Below, piece after piece: positions 28,012 through 35,773 of a stretch of DNA of 64,000 nt. Each line of letters begins with the position of its first letter. Positions within the stretch are counted from its first letter, which is position 1. Source of the DNA: JBCFBK01 sp038562555 (GTDB lineage Bacteria > Bacteroidota > Bacteroidia > Bacteroidales > Prolixibacteraceae); contig JBCFBK010000001.1 in NCBI GenBank assembly GCA_038562555.1, forward strand, positions 248,001-312,000. The letters run 5' to 3'. A program made the translations under genes and the position numbers. The notes under the pieces were generated by a model. That model worked only from the letters and a program-made list of their open reading frames with translations. It was not told where the DNA came from and made no database searches.

Positions 28012-28076
28012 CACAACATAAAAAAATCCCACCAAAAATCCCACCAAGGTACAGAATCGGAAAATCGGTAAAAAAA

Positions 28077-29303
28077 ATGGCAGGTGGCATAAAATACAAG
28101 AATCCAAAGATCGTCAGGGCAAAGAAAGGTTGGTTCGTTGGCCTATATTACGAATATCCTGGCCAGACCGGGAAATACAAGCGGTTTGAGATTTCTGCCG
28201 GCATTAATTACATTCATGATTTGCAGGAAAGAGAAAAAGAAGCTCAAATCCTGTTAAAGGAAGTCAAGCTTGCTCTCCAGGCCGGCTTCGATCCGTTCAT
28301 GACACACCTGGAAAATGAGTTTATTGAATCAATTGCGCAAAAAGTGGAAGCCATTAAAAAAGTGGAGGCGGCAGAGGCTGAAGCTGAAGCGGGGAAGCGA
28401 TGGACAATAAAGGAAGGGATAAAACAATTTCAGGAGTATTGCACAAGTAAAAATCTTTCTCACAACACAATTCGTACCTACGATACCTTTATCAATAATC
28501 TGCTGGCATGGTTGGAGGAAACAGAGCAAACGGGACTGAATGCGTCTGAGGTCACCGAAGAAAAGATTTTTGAGTTTCTTAACCAGGAATTCGATGAAGA
28601 AGAATGGAGCCCCCGAACCTACAATAACCACCTGCGGTTTTTCACCACTTTGTTCTCCCGGATGGAAAAGCTGGAGAAGAAGCAGAACAAAGGCATTAAG
28701 TACCAGATCGATCTTCAGGACATAGAAATGAAAAAAGATCGGGCGGAGAAGAACAGATACTATTCTGCGGTCGTTGCCTTGAAGGTAAAAAAGGAGCTAG
28801 CCAAAAACGAAAGCCTATACAACTACGTGAAATGGATCTTTTATAGCTGTATGCGCCCAAGGGAAATTCGGTTGCTGCAAATTAACCACATCGATATTCA
28901 GGCTCGTCAGATTAAAGCAATTGCTCCGACTGCCAAAACCGGTGACCGGTTTATTCCGATCTGTGATGAATTAATGGCACTCATTAAGTCAATGAAATTA
29001 ATGAAGCTCCCTCTGAATTATTATGTCTTTGGCGGGAAAAACGGGAAACCTGGGAAGGAAAGGCTGAGCCGGGACTTATTCACCAACAGCTATAAACTGA
29101 TCAAAGATAAGTTGGGGCTGGATAACAAATATACCCTGTATGGCTGGAAGCATACCCGGGTAGTGAATCTTCTCATGGCAGGCTTTACAGATGCCGAAGT
29201 CATGAGCTTAACGGGCCATAGCGATTATCAAAGTTTCATGGCTTATAAACGGGAGTTGATGGTTGATACCAGTGCAATGAAGGGGAAGACTATTGAATTT
29301 TGA
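28077..29303 (+). CDS. Tyrosine recombinase (ICE integrase)
   Basis: A 408-residue site-specific recombinase with an N-terminal arm, a SAM-like core-binding domain (about 110-215) and a C-terminal catalytic domain. Catalytic motifs include SCMRPREIRLLQI (first Arg), YGWKHTRVVNLL (His/Arg box) and LTGHSDYQSFMAYKRE (second His and the nucleophilic Tyr). I chose the ATG at 28077; the same frame is open 49 codons further upstream into the tRNA, but that part encodes tRNA sequence and lacks a sensible start. Its position next to the tRNA marks the left end of the element. Confidence 0.93.
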   Translation: MAGGIKYKNPKIVRAKKGWFVGLYYEYPGQTGKYKRFEISAGINYIHDLQEREKEAQILLKEVKLALQAGFDPFMTHLENEFIESIAQKVEAIKKVEAAEAEAEAGKRWTIKEGIKQFQEYCTSKNLSHNTIRTYDTFINNLLAWLEETEQTGLNASEVTEEKIFEFLNQEFDEEEWSPRTYNNHLRFFTTLFSRMEKLEKKQNKGIKYQIDLQDIEMKKDRAEKNRYYSAVVALKVKKELAKNESLYNYVKWIFYSCMRPREIRLLQINHIDIQARQIKAIAPTAKTGDRFIPICDELMALIKSMKLMKLPLNYYVFGGKNGKPGKERLSRDLFTNSYKLIKDKLGLDNKYTLYGWKHTRVVNLLMAGFTDAEVMSLTGHSDYQSFMAYKRELMVDTSAMKGKTIEF

Positions 29304-29339
29304 TTGATTTCCAGCGTATTACTTTCCATGAATTGGATA

Positions 29340-29975
29340 TCACGACTGTCTAATTATTTCGTATTCGGAGTCAGGCCGTGAAGAAAAACCAAAATTCATA
29401 TTTATATCACACTGTTTTTGGAAAGTAATTTCAGCTACATTTCCAACTGTGAATTCGAATCTGTCTGCTGGTAAAAATGTTTGTGCTCCTCTTGCAGGAG
29501 GCTTACCTCCTAGGTATGAATTAGCTCTTGTAGCTCCGGAATTCAATCTACAGAATTCAACATGTGGATTTATTGCAAATAAGGCATCGGTTGGAAAACG
29601 AAAGATTACAGGGTGCTCGGCTTCGTACCTATTAAAATGCCTCCACAATCTGTCCAATGTTGGCCACATGAAAACTCTATCATTCAAATGATAAAGAAAG
29701 TCACCAACAGTCCATCCATCAGTCAAACATTTTCCCAGTGCTTTTGTAGAAATGGGTCTTTGATCGCGCAAAAAATAAGATATGCCATCAATCTTTAATT
29801 CATAATGAGTACTCCGCTTTTGCCTTTGGATGGGTAAATGTAATTCATCTCCAGACATTCTAATCAGCTCATTAGTACAAAAAAGACGTTTTTGATCGAT
29901 TATACGTTCTGCATTCTCCGTACTGGTGAGATGGTAGAGATACGGGCGATTCCTAATAAAATTTTGTATATCCAT
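29340..29975 (-). CDS. DUF7002-like protein, possible DarT-related ADP-ribosyltransferase
   Basis: A 211-residue soluble protein. Near the N-terminus YLYHLTSTENAERIIDQK resembles the opening strand-helix of DarT and related RES/ART-fold proteins (Y/H-x-T-x-x-x-N-x-x-x-I). RDQRPIS, LNDRVFMWPTLDRLW and the PPARGAQTFLP segment look like the DUF7002 family. I cannot point with certainty to a catalytic Glu. It is the last gene of the six-gene cassette, and its start touches the stop of the PurZ-like gene (ATG/TAA overlap of one base). The next-but-one gene upstream in the operon carries a macrodomain, which can reverse ADP-ribosylation. A role as the effector is inference. Confidence 0.6.
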   Translation of the reverse strand: MDIQNFIRNRPYLYHLTSTENAERIIDQKRLFCTNELIRMSGDELHLPIQRQKRSTHYELKIDGISYFLRDQRPISTKALGKCLTDGWTVGDFLYHLNDRVFMWPTLDRLWRHFNRYEAEHPVIFRFPTDALFAINPHVEFCRLNSGATRANSYLGGKPPARGAQTFLPADRFEFTVGNVAEITFQKQCDINMNFGFSSRPDSEYEIIRQS

Positions 29976-31615
29976 TATTTCCAGTTTCGTCTATCAATTA
30001 CTGCTCTGTAATCAAAAGTGGTTCCGATTAACGAAACCTGAACGCCAGAGCATCGCTCAATTTCGTTAATAAAACGCCTAGTATTATCAGTGAGATTTTC
30101 ATACCTCCTGGCTTTCTCGTTTTTAATCGAAAAATAATCTGTAAAAGTAAGGGCAATATCTGTCGGAGAATTCAGTTCACACGCTTTTCTAAATAATGAC
30201 CAACTAAATTCTGCAATTCTTCGATTTTTTTTGGTAGTGCTGGTAATTTCCTTCTGCCGTAATTCTTCCGCATTTTTTCCGGATCGAGCTGCAATAACAT
30301 CCATACTTATCTCATTACTTATAAAAGGGCCGGATTCTCCTCCTACCCTGATGGGATAGCATCTCGTCACCATAATTATCTTTCTGACCCTGCGCGGCGA
30401 TATACCGGCCTCTGATAAACATCCTGACACAGACGTATCTCTTGATGTGACATGAGGATATAGACCATGATGTAAGCTTAGCCAAGTTCCTTGTGTGCCT
30501 TCAAGTAGAATTTTCTTCCCTGCGTTAAATAAGTTTTCTAATTCACTTGAGGTAGATCCAAGAAAAGGTCGTAATTCTTTTATAAAGTGTTTTGCTTTAT
30601 GAGAATCCTCACCGTATAGTCTGGCAATGATATTGGTTGCGGTTGCAAAACCAACACCCTGTCCTGTAGAACTGATATTATCTTTAATCCTCTGCTCCGC
30701 TTCAATATCTTTTTGTGAAATGATTACGGCATTCTCGTCAATAACCAATCGCCCAGCTTCGATGCTAAAAATTCTAATTTCATCGAGCAATTTATCCAAA
30801 TTAAGCACTGCCCCTGGACCAATAAGGAGCTTAGTATTTGGAGACCTGTATGTTCCCGACGGCAATAGATGAAATACGTGATTAGCTGGCTTCTCAAAGA
30901 CTGTATGACCTGCGTTGGGACCACCTACTCTCATTAGACAGTCGTATTCGGGAGAAATATGGGCGGCTATTTGCCCTTTTCCTTCAGATCCGAATTGTCC
31001 GCCAACGATAACGTCAACAAGCGCATTATTTGTAGGCGGGAGAAGTTTGAAAAAACTGGCAACTCTTATAAAAACATCTTCCTCATTACATTTGTCAGTA
31101 TCAATAATTAAGTCTGCCTCCTCCTTAAGAGTATCTACTTGCTGCTCCGTTGGGTCTCTTTTATACCGGTTGTATTTTTCCTTTTGTATTTCCTTTGGAA
31201 GATTTTTCATCTCGCCCCTTTCGTAAAATCTTGTTTCTAGACTTTCCTTTGATGCCTCAAGATGGATATGGAAAACAAAATAACTATATGCGTCGCGGAG
31301 ATGTTGAATCTGTTTCAAAATTCTGGCGGAGTCAATTACATAGAAATTCTTCCGATCAAATTCTTTTTGATACAAATGCTGAAAGTATTCCAATACCCAT
31401 TTACCGTCTTCTTCTGTATCCAGATGTTCTCCGTATTTCTGAAGAAAATCTCGATCTGGGATCTTTCCTTTCAATTTTCTTTTAGCAAAAAAACTGAGAC
31501 CTTCTTTAGTTTTGCAATGTTTGAACCCAAACACATTTTCGAGCTTGTCTGCCAACGTACTCTTTCCTGTACAGATTTCACCCGTCAGGACGACTATTAC
31601 TTTTCTGTCCCCCAT
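29975..31615 (-). CDS. P-loop kinase fused to a PurZ-like adenylosuccinate synthetase
   Basis: A 546-residue fusion. Residues 1-190 are a P-loop kinase domain (Walker A GEICTGKST at 12-20) resembling nucleoside/nucleotide monophosphate kinases. Residues 198-546 are an adenylosuccinate synthetase: GGQFGSEGKG (205-214), GGPNAGHTV (His237), LLPSGTYR, SSTGQGVGF, EGTQGTWLSLHHG and YPHVTSRDT. In PurA the first loop reads GDEGKGK and the Asp is catalytic; here it is Ser210, as reported for phage PurZ, which makes N6-succino-2-amino-dAMP from dGMP. The domain, at about 349 residues, is also short like PurZ. A kinase in the same chain could phosphorylate the product or supply substrate. It overlaps the macrodomain gene by 19 bp. 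Nucleotide product unknown. Confidence 0.85.
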   Translation of the reverse strand: MGDRKVIVVLTGEICTGKSTLADKLENVFGFKHCKTKEGLSFFAKRKLKGKIPDRDFLQKYGEHLDTEEDGKWVLEYFQHLYQKEFDRKNFYVIDSARILKQIQHLRDAYSYFVFHIHLEASKESLETRFYERGEMKNLPKEIQKEKYNRYKRDPTEQQVDTLKEEADLIIDTDKCNEEDVFIRVASFFKLLPPTNNALVDVIVGGQFGSEGKGQIAAHISPEYDCLMRVGGPNAGHTVFEKPANHVFHLLPSGTYRSPNTKLLIGPGAVLNLDKLLDEIRIFSIEAGRLVIDENAVIISQKDIEAEQRIKDNISSTGQGVGFATATNIIARLYGEDSHKAKHFIKELRPFLGSTSSELENLFNAGKKILLEGTQGTWLSLHHGLYPHVTSRDTSVSGCLSEAGISPRRVRKIIMVTRCYPIRVGGESGPFISNEISMDVIAARSGKNAEELRQKEITSTTKKNRRIAEFSWSLFRKACELNSPTDIALTFTDYFSIKNEKARRYENLTDNTRRFINEIERCSGVQVSLIGTTFDYRAVIDRRNWK

Positions 31616-33219
31616 GTTGAGTCTTCTTTGAATAATGTTAGGATCGTTTTTTCTTTCGGATTAAAAGATTTGCCTTGAAGCAGGTAAATATTTACTTTTA
31701 AATCATGATTCACCAGTTCGTCATGGATCATCCCAACAACAATATTCCAATCCCCTCCTGCATTGCCCGATCCAATTGCGGGCATGTGTATTGAACAATT
31801 TAGTTCTTTTGATGTATGCCTTAGCTCGATAAGGCACTTTCTCAGTTCACTATACTTTAATGGAATCTCGTTGCCCTTTGGATATAAGCCTTTTTGAGCG
31901 AGCATTTGAAAGACGTATAAATCATTATGGATCTTTACAAGATTCGTGTTTCCCAAAATGAAATCCTTTTTATTGTTATGCCATTTTTGTAAAGAATCTT
32001 TTATTATCGGATAATTTTTTGATAAGGCGTAACCGAAACCCCGGCCTAAAGCAGCACTGGTATTTACAACTTGAGCAATGATCTTTTTCCCACTTCCTCT
32101 TGGCTTTGTCGCATCACCTATTTCCAGCATTACTTTTCCGGTTTCTGGCGACAAATCAATAAAGCCCGTAGGCAGAATTAGTATCCCGACTCTTGGCTTC
32201 TTATCCCTCCTATATGGCGAAATTCCTATGGAGAACATATTGTAGGTTTCTCCGAACATATCCCAGCTAATTTGCTCTCTGGCGGTCCAGCCCGGCGTTG
32301 AACATTCATATGCCTTGGATGCCGATGGTATCACTAAAGATTCCGGTATGACCCCTGGAAACTTCTTAGAACTCTTATAGTAGTCAATGACAATCCTATT
32401 TTCGCTTTGAAAAATTCCGATCAGTATTGCACAAGGTTTATCAATCACTTCAACATACCTTATGAACACTGATTCAAGCGAAGCTTTGTATTTTGTTGCC
32501 AACTCAATTAATCCTTCGATAGTAGGTTGGGTCGAGTTAGCATCGTGAGAGAAGACCGCGTAGGGAAGTTGGATCTCCGCCGCTGCTGCATTGCATAATT
32601 GTTCTAATTCTTTATTTTCAAGAGGCTCACTCTCTCTGTGCCGAACGGATTCCATGCAATCAGAGAATAAAGTATGAGCAATTTCATGAGAAACAGAAAA
32701 ATTAATTCTGGTTGGTCTTTGGAATGGATTGTATTGTATCTCCAATCCTTTCTTCTTTGGTATAATCCGTGCATCAACGACCGAATCATTAGGTGTTATT
32801 TCTATTCCCAGATACTTTGCCAATTGTATTGGGCTGTAGGGTGGTCCATCCCAACCCATCTCAAAAGCCATCAGAACAAGATTCCTTGCCCTTGTTCTAA
32901 TTTCATCTACAGGATCATTGTTCCCTGATTCGTGAATTAGCCTCACAACAGACTCATGTGTCCAACTTTTCCTTCCCAATGATTTTTGATTACCAGATTG
33001 TTGCGGCCCTATCTTCGAAATGATTGGCAATTGAAAGACGGATTTATAGCGCTCCTGTATTTCTCTAATCTTGTTTAGCCCCGTAATCGCGATCGCATCT
33101 GGATCGAATCCCTCTTCTATCAGATATTCACGAGATCTGTCAATAGTTGAGCTATTATACTCGACATTAGAAATCATAAGCCGAATAAAATTGTCCTTAT
33201 CAAAAGTAATGCTGCTCAT
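31597..33219 (-). CDS. ImmA/IrrE metallopeptidase fused to an ALC1/TARG1-type macrodomain
   Basis: A 540-residue protein in three parts. The N-terminal 60 residues (RSREYLIEEGFDPDAIAITG) match the start of the small protein at 34082. Residues about 105-260 are an ImmA/IrrE zinc peptidase (HEIAH at 178-182, third ligand probably Glu215). Residues about 363-515 are a macrodomain (LEIGDATKPRG, IIAQVVNTSAALGRGFGYAL, HMPAIGSGNAGGDW) of the branch that includes TARG1 and DarG, which bind or hydrolyse ADP-ribose. It lies between the ImmA gene and the PurZ-like gene. ImmA peptidases usually relieve repression by cutting a repressor; the macrodomain may sense or remove ADP-ribose. Confidence 0.85.
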   Translation of the reverse strand: MSSITFDKDNFIRLMISNVEYNSSTIDRSREYLIEEGFDPDAIAITGLNKIREIQERYKSVFQLPIISKIGPQQSGNQKSLGRKSWTHESVVRLIHESGNNDPVDEIRTRARNLVLMAFEMGWDGPPYSPIQLAKYLGIEITPNDSVVDARIIPKKKGLEIQYNPFQRPTRINFSVSHEIAHTLFSDCMESVRHRESEPLENKELEQLCNAAAAEIQLPYAVFSHDANSTQPTIEGLIELATKYKASLESVFIRYVEVIDKPCAILIGIFQSENRIVIDYYKSSKKFPGVIPESLVIPSASKAYECSTPGWTAREQISWDMFGETYNMFSIGISPYRRDKKPRVGILILPTGFIDLSPETGKVMLEIGDATKPRGSGKKIIAQVVNTSAALGRGFGYALSKNYPIIKDSLQKWHNNKKDFILGNTNLVKIHNDLYVFQMLAQKGLYPKGNEIPLKYSELRKCLIELRHTSKELNCSIHMPAIGSGNAGGDWNIVVGMIHDELVNHDLKVNIYLLQGKSFNPKEKTILTLFKEDSTWGTEK

Positions 33220-33292
33220 TTTTAATTTCGTTTAAGTCTGATTCCCACTTTTCTTTAACCAAGTTTACCTTGTTCCCTAATCTGCATGCATA

Positions 33293-34081
33293 TTACCTTT
33301 CCCAAATGACGCTCACAGTATAATTATAAGATTGTACAAAAAGGCAATATTCGTAAAATCTAGTATCTTGTTCTTTTTCGTTTCTCATTTGAAACCAATC
33401 GGACTTCCATACCTCCTGTTTCGCTTCATCTCCATAATAGCCTTTTTTATTATTAAGTACCTCATATGCTACGGAACCGGAGGGAGGAGCTGTATCGTGT
33501 TGAAACAAACTGTAGTAATAAAAATCATCTGATTTTTTCCACCATTTCATTTTGCCATTTTTACAATACACAACGAAGACGGGATGATTCCCTCTTTTTA
33601 CAAATTTTAGAATCGCAGCCGTTTTACTGACATGAAAACGATTAGCTAAATATTCAATAACGCTGGGTCCAAATTTCTTCTTTTCACACTCTTTAGAAAA
33701 AATATCTGAAGGCATCAAAAATTCTGCCGCAAATTCATTTGCCTCAATCTCTTGTGGCCCTCCACGATACCAGTTCATCAAATCTTCTTCGGTATCAGAA
33801 AAAATTGGCCTAATATTTCTGTGCAACTCGTAATGGCCAAGTTCATGAGCCGCTGCAAATCTTTTTTTTGCCTCAAATTGAATTGCCGAGTTAATAGTTA
33901 TTATCGATCGCCCACTTACAGAGACAATTTCGCCCTCTTTCCCGATTAAGAGTTTTTCCTCATAAAATGCCTTCCTGCCCATAATTATAGTGGACATCGA
34001 TTCTTCAGTAGGGTCGGTAAGACCGCACTCTTCTAATAATTTTTTTGCTCTCAACTCAGCAACCGAATAATAGAATTCCAT
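33293..34081 (-). CDS. ImmA/IrrE family metallo-endopeptidase
   Basis: A 262-residue zincin with HELGHYELH (79-87) and the downstream EIEANEFAAEFLMP ligand segment, followed by an unassigned C-terminal half rich in aromatic residues. Family members cut phage-type repressors or sigma/anti-sigma partners in response to stress. It directly follows the small protein gene (no intergenic base) and has a strong GGAGGATAAATG ribosome-binding site and start. A 73-bp gap separates it from the macrodomain gene. The second ImmA-type protease in the same operon suggests a layered switch. Confidence 0.88.
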   Translation of the reverse strand: MEFYYSVAELRAKKLLEECGLTDPTEESMSTIIMGRKAFYEEKLLIGKEGEIVSVSGRSIITINSAIQFEAKKRFAAAHELGHYELHRNIRPIFSDTEEDLMNWYRGGPQEIEANEFAAEFLMPSDIFSKECEKKKFGPSVIEYLANRFHVSKTAAILKFVKRGNHPVFVVYCKNGKMKWWKKSDDFYYYSLFQHDTAPPSGSVAYEVLNNKKGYYGDEAKQEVWKSDWFQMRNEKEQDTRFYEYCLFVQSYNYTVSVIWER

Positions 34082-34495
34082 TTATCCTCCTTTATTCCGC
34101 TGGTTCATTAGCTTTAGCGTAAAGTGCCGTATTAGTATATTGCGTATGTCCTCTTTGCTGAGATTTTCAACATTCCTAAAGCTTACAGTCAGTTCTTCCT
34201 TTTTTACCACCTCCATTAATGAGAAATCAATGCTGCTCAACAACTGATCTACCCATTTGGTCGCCGCAAGTTTCACCGATTCGGAACCTTCCATTTCCTT
34301 CTTCGTTTTTTCTGCGTTAGCAAGGAGCTGCATTCTTTTAATCTTTCTTAGCCCTTCAGCAATCAATTCATCAGGATTTACGCCTTTAGACAAAAGCAAC
34401 TCTCGCGAAGTCTCCTTGTCTCTGCTGTCATGTTCTACGGTCCCGAGATACAGACCAATGAAGTCATTTTTATTATTCTGATTTTGTCTATTCAT
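34082..34495 (-). CDS. Small protein sharing an N-terminal domain with the macrodomain protein
   Basis: A 137-residue, mainly helical protein of unknown family. Residues about 22-55 (KETSRELLLSKGVNPDELIA then EGLRKIKRMQ) align by eye with residues 27-55 of the protein at 31597 (DRSREYLIEEGFDPDAIAIT then GLNKIREIQ). It overlaps the sigma-like gene by 4 bp and abuts the ImmA gene. In comparable modules a small protein of this size is an anti-sigma factor or the substrate of the protease. That role is inference from order. Confidence 0.6.
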   Translation of the reverse strand: MNRQNQNNKNDFIGLYLGTVEHDSRDKETSRELLLSKGVNPDELIAEGLRKIKRMQLLANAEKTKKEMEGSESVKLAATKWVDQLLSSIDFSLMEVVKKEELTVSFRNVENLSKEDIRNILIRHFTLKLMNQRNKGG

Positions 34496-35106
34496 AATAA
34501 TGTCCTTTTTTCAGTGAAGAATTTAGCCGCACGATCAAGAACAGTATTAAGACGCCTCATCCCATTATCATAGCTCACAGGCATCATATTAAACTCTTCA
34601 ATGATTTCTCTTCGTTTCATGCCCAATGTATATACTCCCAGCAGTATATTTTCTGCATCTTTATCTTCTTGTATTTCAGATTCTATGTATGTTTTTATCG
34701 TAGCATAATCAATATCATCAGGGAATTGGGTGGCCGTATATAACATTATGCGGTCAGAATAGGAAAAGTGATCATCATCATCCTGTTCTTCATTTTTGAC
34801 ACGGATTTCTGCTGTGGTAACATTTTCTTTTTTCCTAAGGTCATTGGCGATAGCCGACCGCACCAGGTTGTATTTTAAATAGTCAAGCATGCTGCCTTTT
34901 TGTGGCTCGTATTTATCTGGCTCTTCTAAAAGTTTGCATATCGCAGCTAACGCATAATCTTTGGCTTCCTTCCCTTCAAGAAAAGTTATAGTTTTTGTTC
35001 CACGGAACCATCCCTTTCCTTTTGCCCAAGAGTGGGCGAAAGCTGTCAATCTAAGTATTATCTCCTCCCATTCGCTATCAGTAACTTTATTTACGTCTGT
35101 ATCCAT
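34492..35106 (-). CDS. Sigma-70-like factor of the cargo cassette
   Basis: A 204-residue protein with a sigma region-2-like part (about 45-95; AKDYALAAICKLLEEPDKYE, DYLKYNLVRSAIANDLRKKE) and a C-terminal helix-turn-helix resembling region 4 (LLGVYTLGMKRREIIEEFNM, then SYDNGMRRLNTVLDRA). It differs from the chromosomal ECF factor at 26467. First gene of the six-gene minus-strand cassette, so it probably controls its own operon and perhaps the divergent ubiquitin-like genes 107 bp away. It could also be a non-sigma helical regulator; the similarity is from motifs only. Confidence 0.68.
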   Translation of the reverse strand: MDTDVNKVTDSEWEEIILRLTAFAHSWAKGKGWFRGTKTITFLEGKEAKDYALAAICKLLEEPDKYEPQKGSMLDYLKYNLVRSAIANDLRKKENVTTAEIRVKNEEQDDDDHFSYSDRIMLYTATQFPDDIDYATIKTYIESEIQEDKDAENILLGVYTLGMKRREIIEEFNMMPVSYDNGMRRLNTVLDRAAKFFTEKRTLL

Positions 35107-35213
35107 GAGTTTAGGTTATAATAGAATATGTTGGAAAATTAATTTTTTTTACGGACACCTGCAAAAAAACATTTTTCAACAACAGGTATCAATATAAACA
35201 TTAATTTTTAATC
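35107..35213. promoter_or_regulatory. Shared divergent control region of the two cargo cassettes
   Basis: 107 bp, strongly AT-rich, between the two start codons. It contains an ACCTG (35156-35160) and CAGGT (35184-35188) inverted pair around an A/T-rich centre, a possible operator. I do not see an unambiguous housekeeping -33/-7 pair, which would fit use of the cassette's own sigma factor. Confidence 0.5.
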
Positions 35214-35762
35214 ATGAGTTCAATAGAGAAAAGCTTTGAAGAGTTCAGAGGTCAAGAGGAAATCATTGACATTGAACTATGTACAAAAGAGAACAGGATC
35301 CCTTCCGAAGGGAAATGGTACCGAATTAAAATCGGTGATGACTATTACATCTTTTTGAAGCAGTTCGTGAGTGGCGAAGAGATTTTGGAGAAAGTCGGTG
35401 TTACCTCGACTGATTGCTTTTGGCTTTATCAGAAGCTTAAAAATCATGACTTTGAAAGAATCAGTTTAACTGAAAAAGTCAATTTGGCTCAACCTGGAAT
35501 TGAACACTTTGTGGTAAAACCCACCGAAGTATTCAACTATTTTGTCGATAACGAGCCGGAAATGACAGACAAAAAAGAATTGACACCGAATCAAATTTTA
35601 GAAGCAGCTGGTATCACCCCTGTTAGTGACTACTACTTGGTCCGGATCAATGTTGATGGTACTCAGGAATCATTTGCCAATTCTCCAAACCAACCAATAA
35701 AAATGGTTTGTCCATCAATGAAGTTTGTGTCAGTGTTTAGGGGAGAAGTTCCAGTATCTTAA
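35214..35762 (+). CDS. Multi-ubiquitin (Ubl repeat) protein
   Basis: A 182-residue protein with one full and one shorter beta-grasp ubiquitin-like segment. Residues about 32-105 (YRIKIGDDYYIFLKQFVSGE, ILEKVGVTSTDCFWLYQKL, VNLAQPGIEHFVV) match the prokaryotic multi-ubiquitin domain. Residues about 118-178 (LTPNQILEAAGITPVSDYY, FVSVFRGE) repeat the second half. The C-terminus is GEVPVS with no Gly-Gly, so it would need processing or may not be conjugated in the classic way. The E2-like gene follows 11 bp later. First gene of the ubiquitin-like cassette. Confidence 0.8.
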   Translation: MSSIEKSFEEFRGQEEIIDIELCTKENRIPSEGKWYRIKIGDDYYIFLKQFVSGEEILEKVGVTSTDCFWLYQKLKNHDFERISLTEKVNLAQPGIEHFVVKPTEVFNYFVDNEPEMTDKKELTPNQILEAAGITPVSDYYLVRINVDGTQESFANSPNQPIKMVCPSMKFVSVFRGEVPVS

Positions 35763-35773
35763 AACCAAGGACT

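Noticed and set aside
27930..28076. 49-codon upstream extension of the integrase into tRNA-Leu
   Set aside because: It would translate tRNA and terminator sequence. The ATG at 28077 gives a normal recombinase N-terminus.
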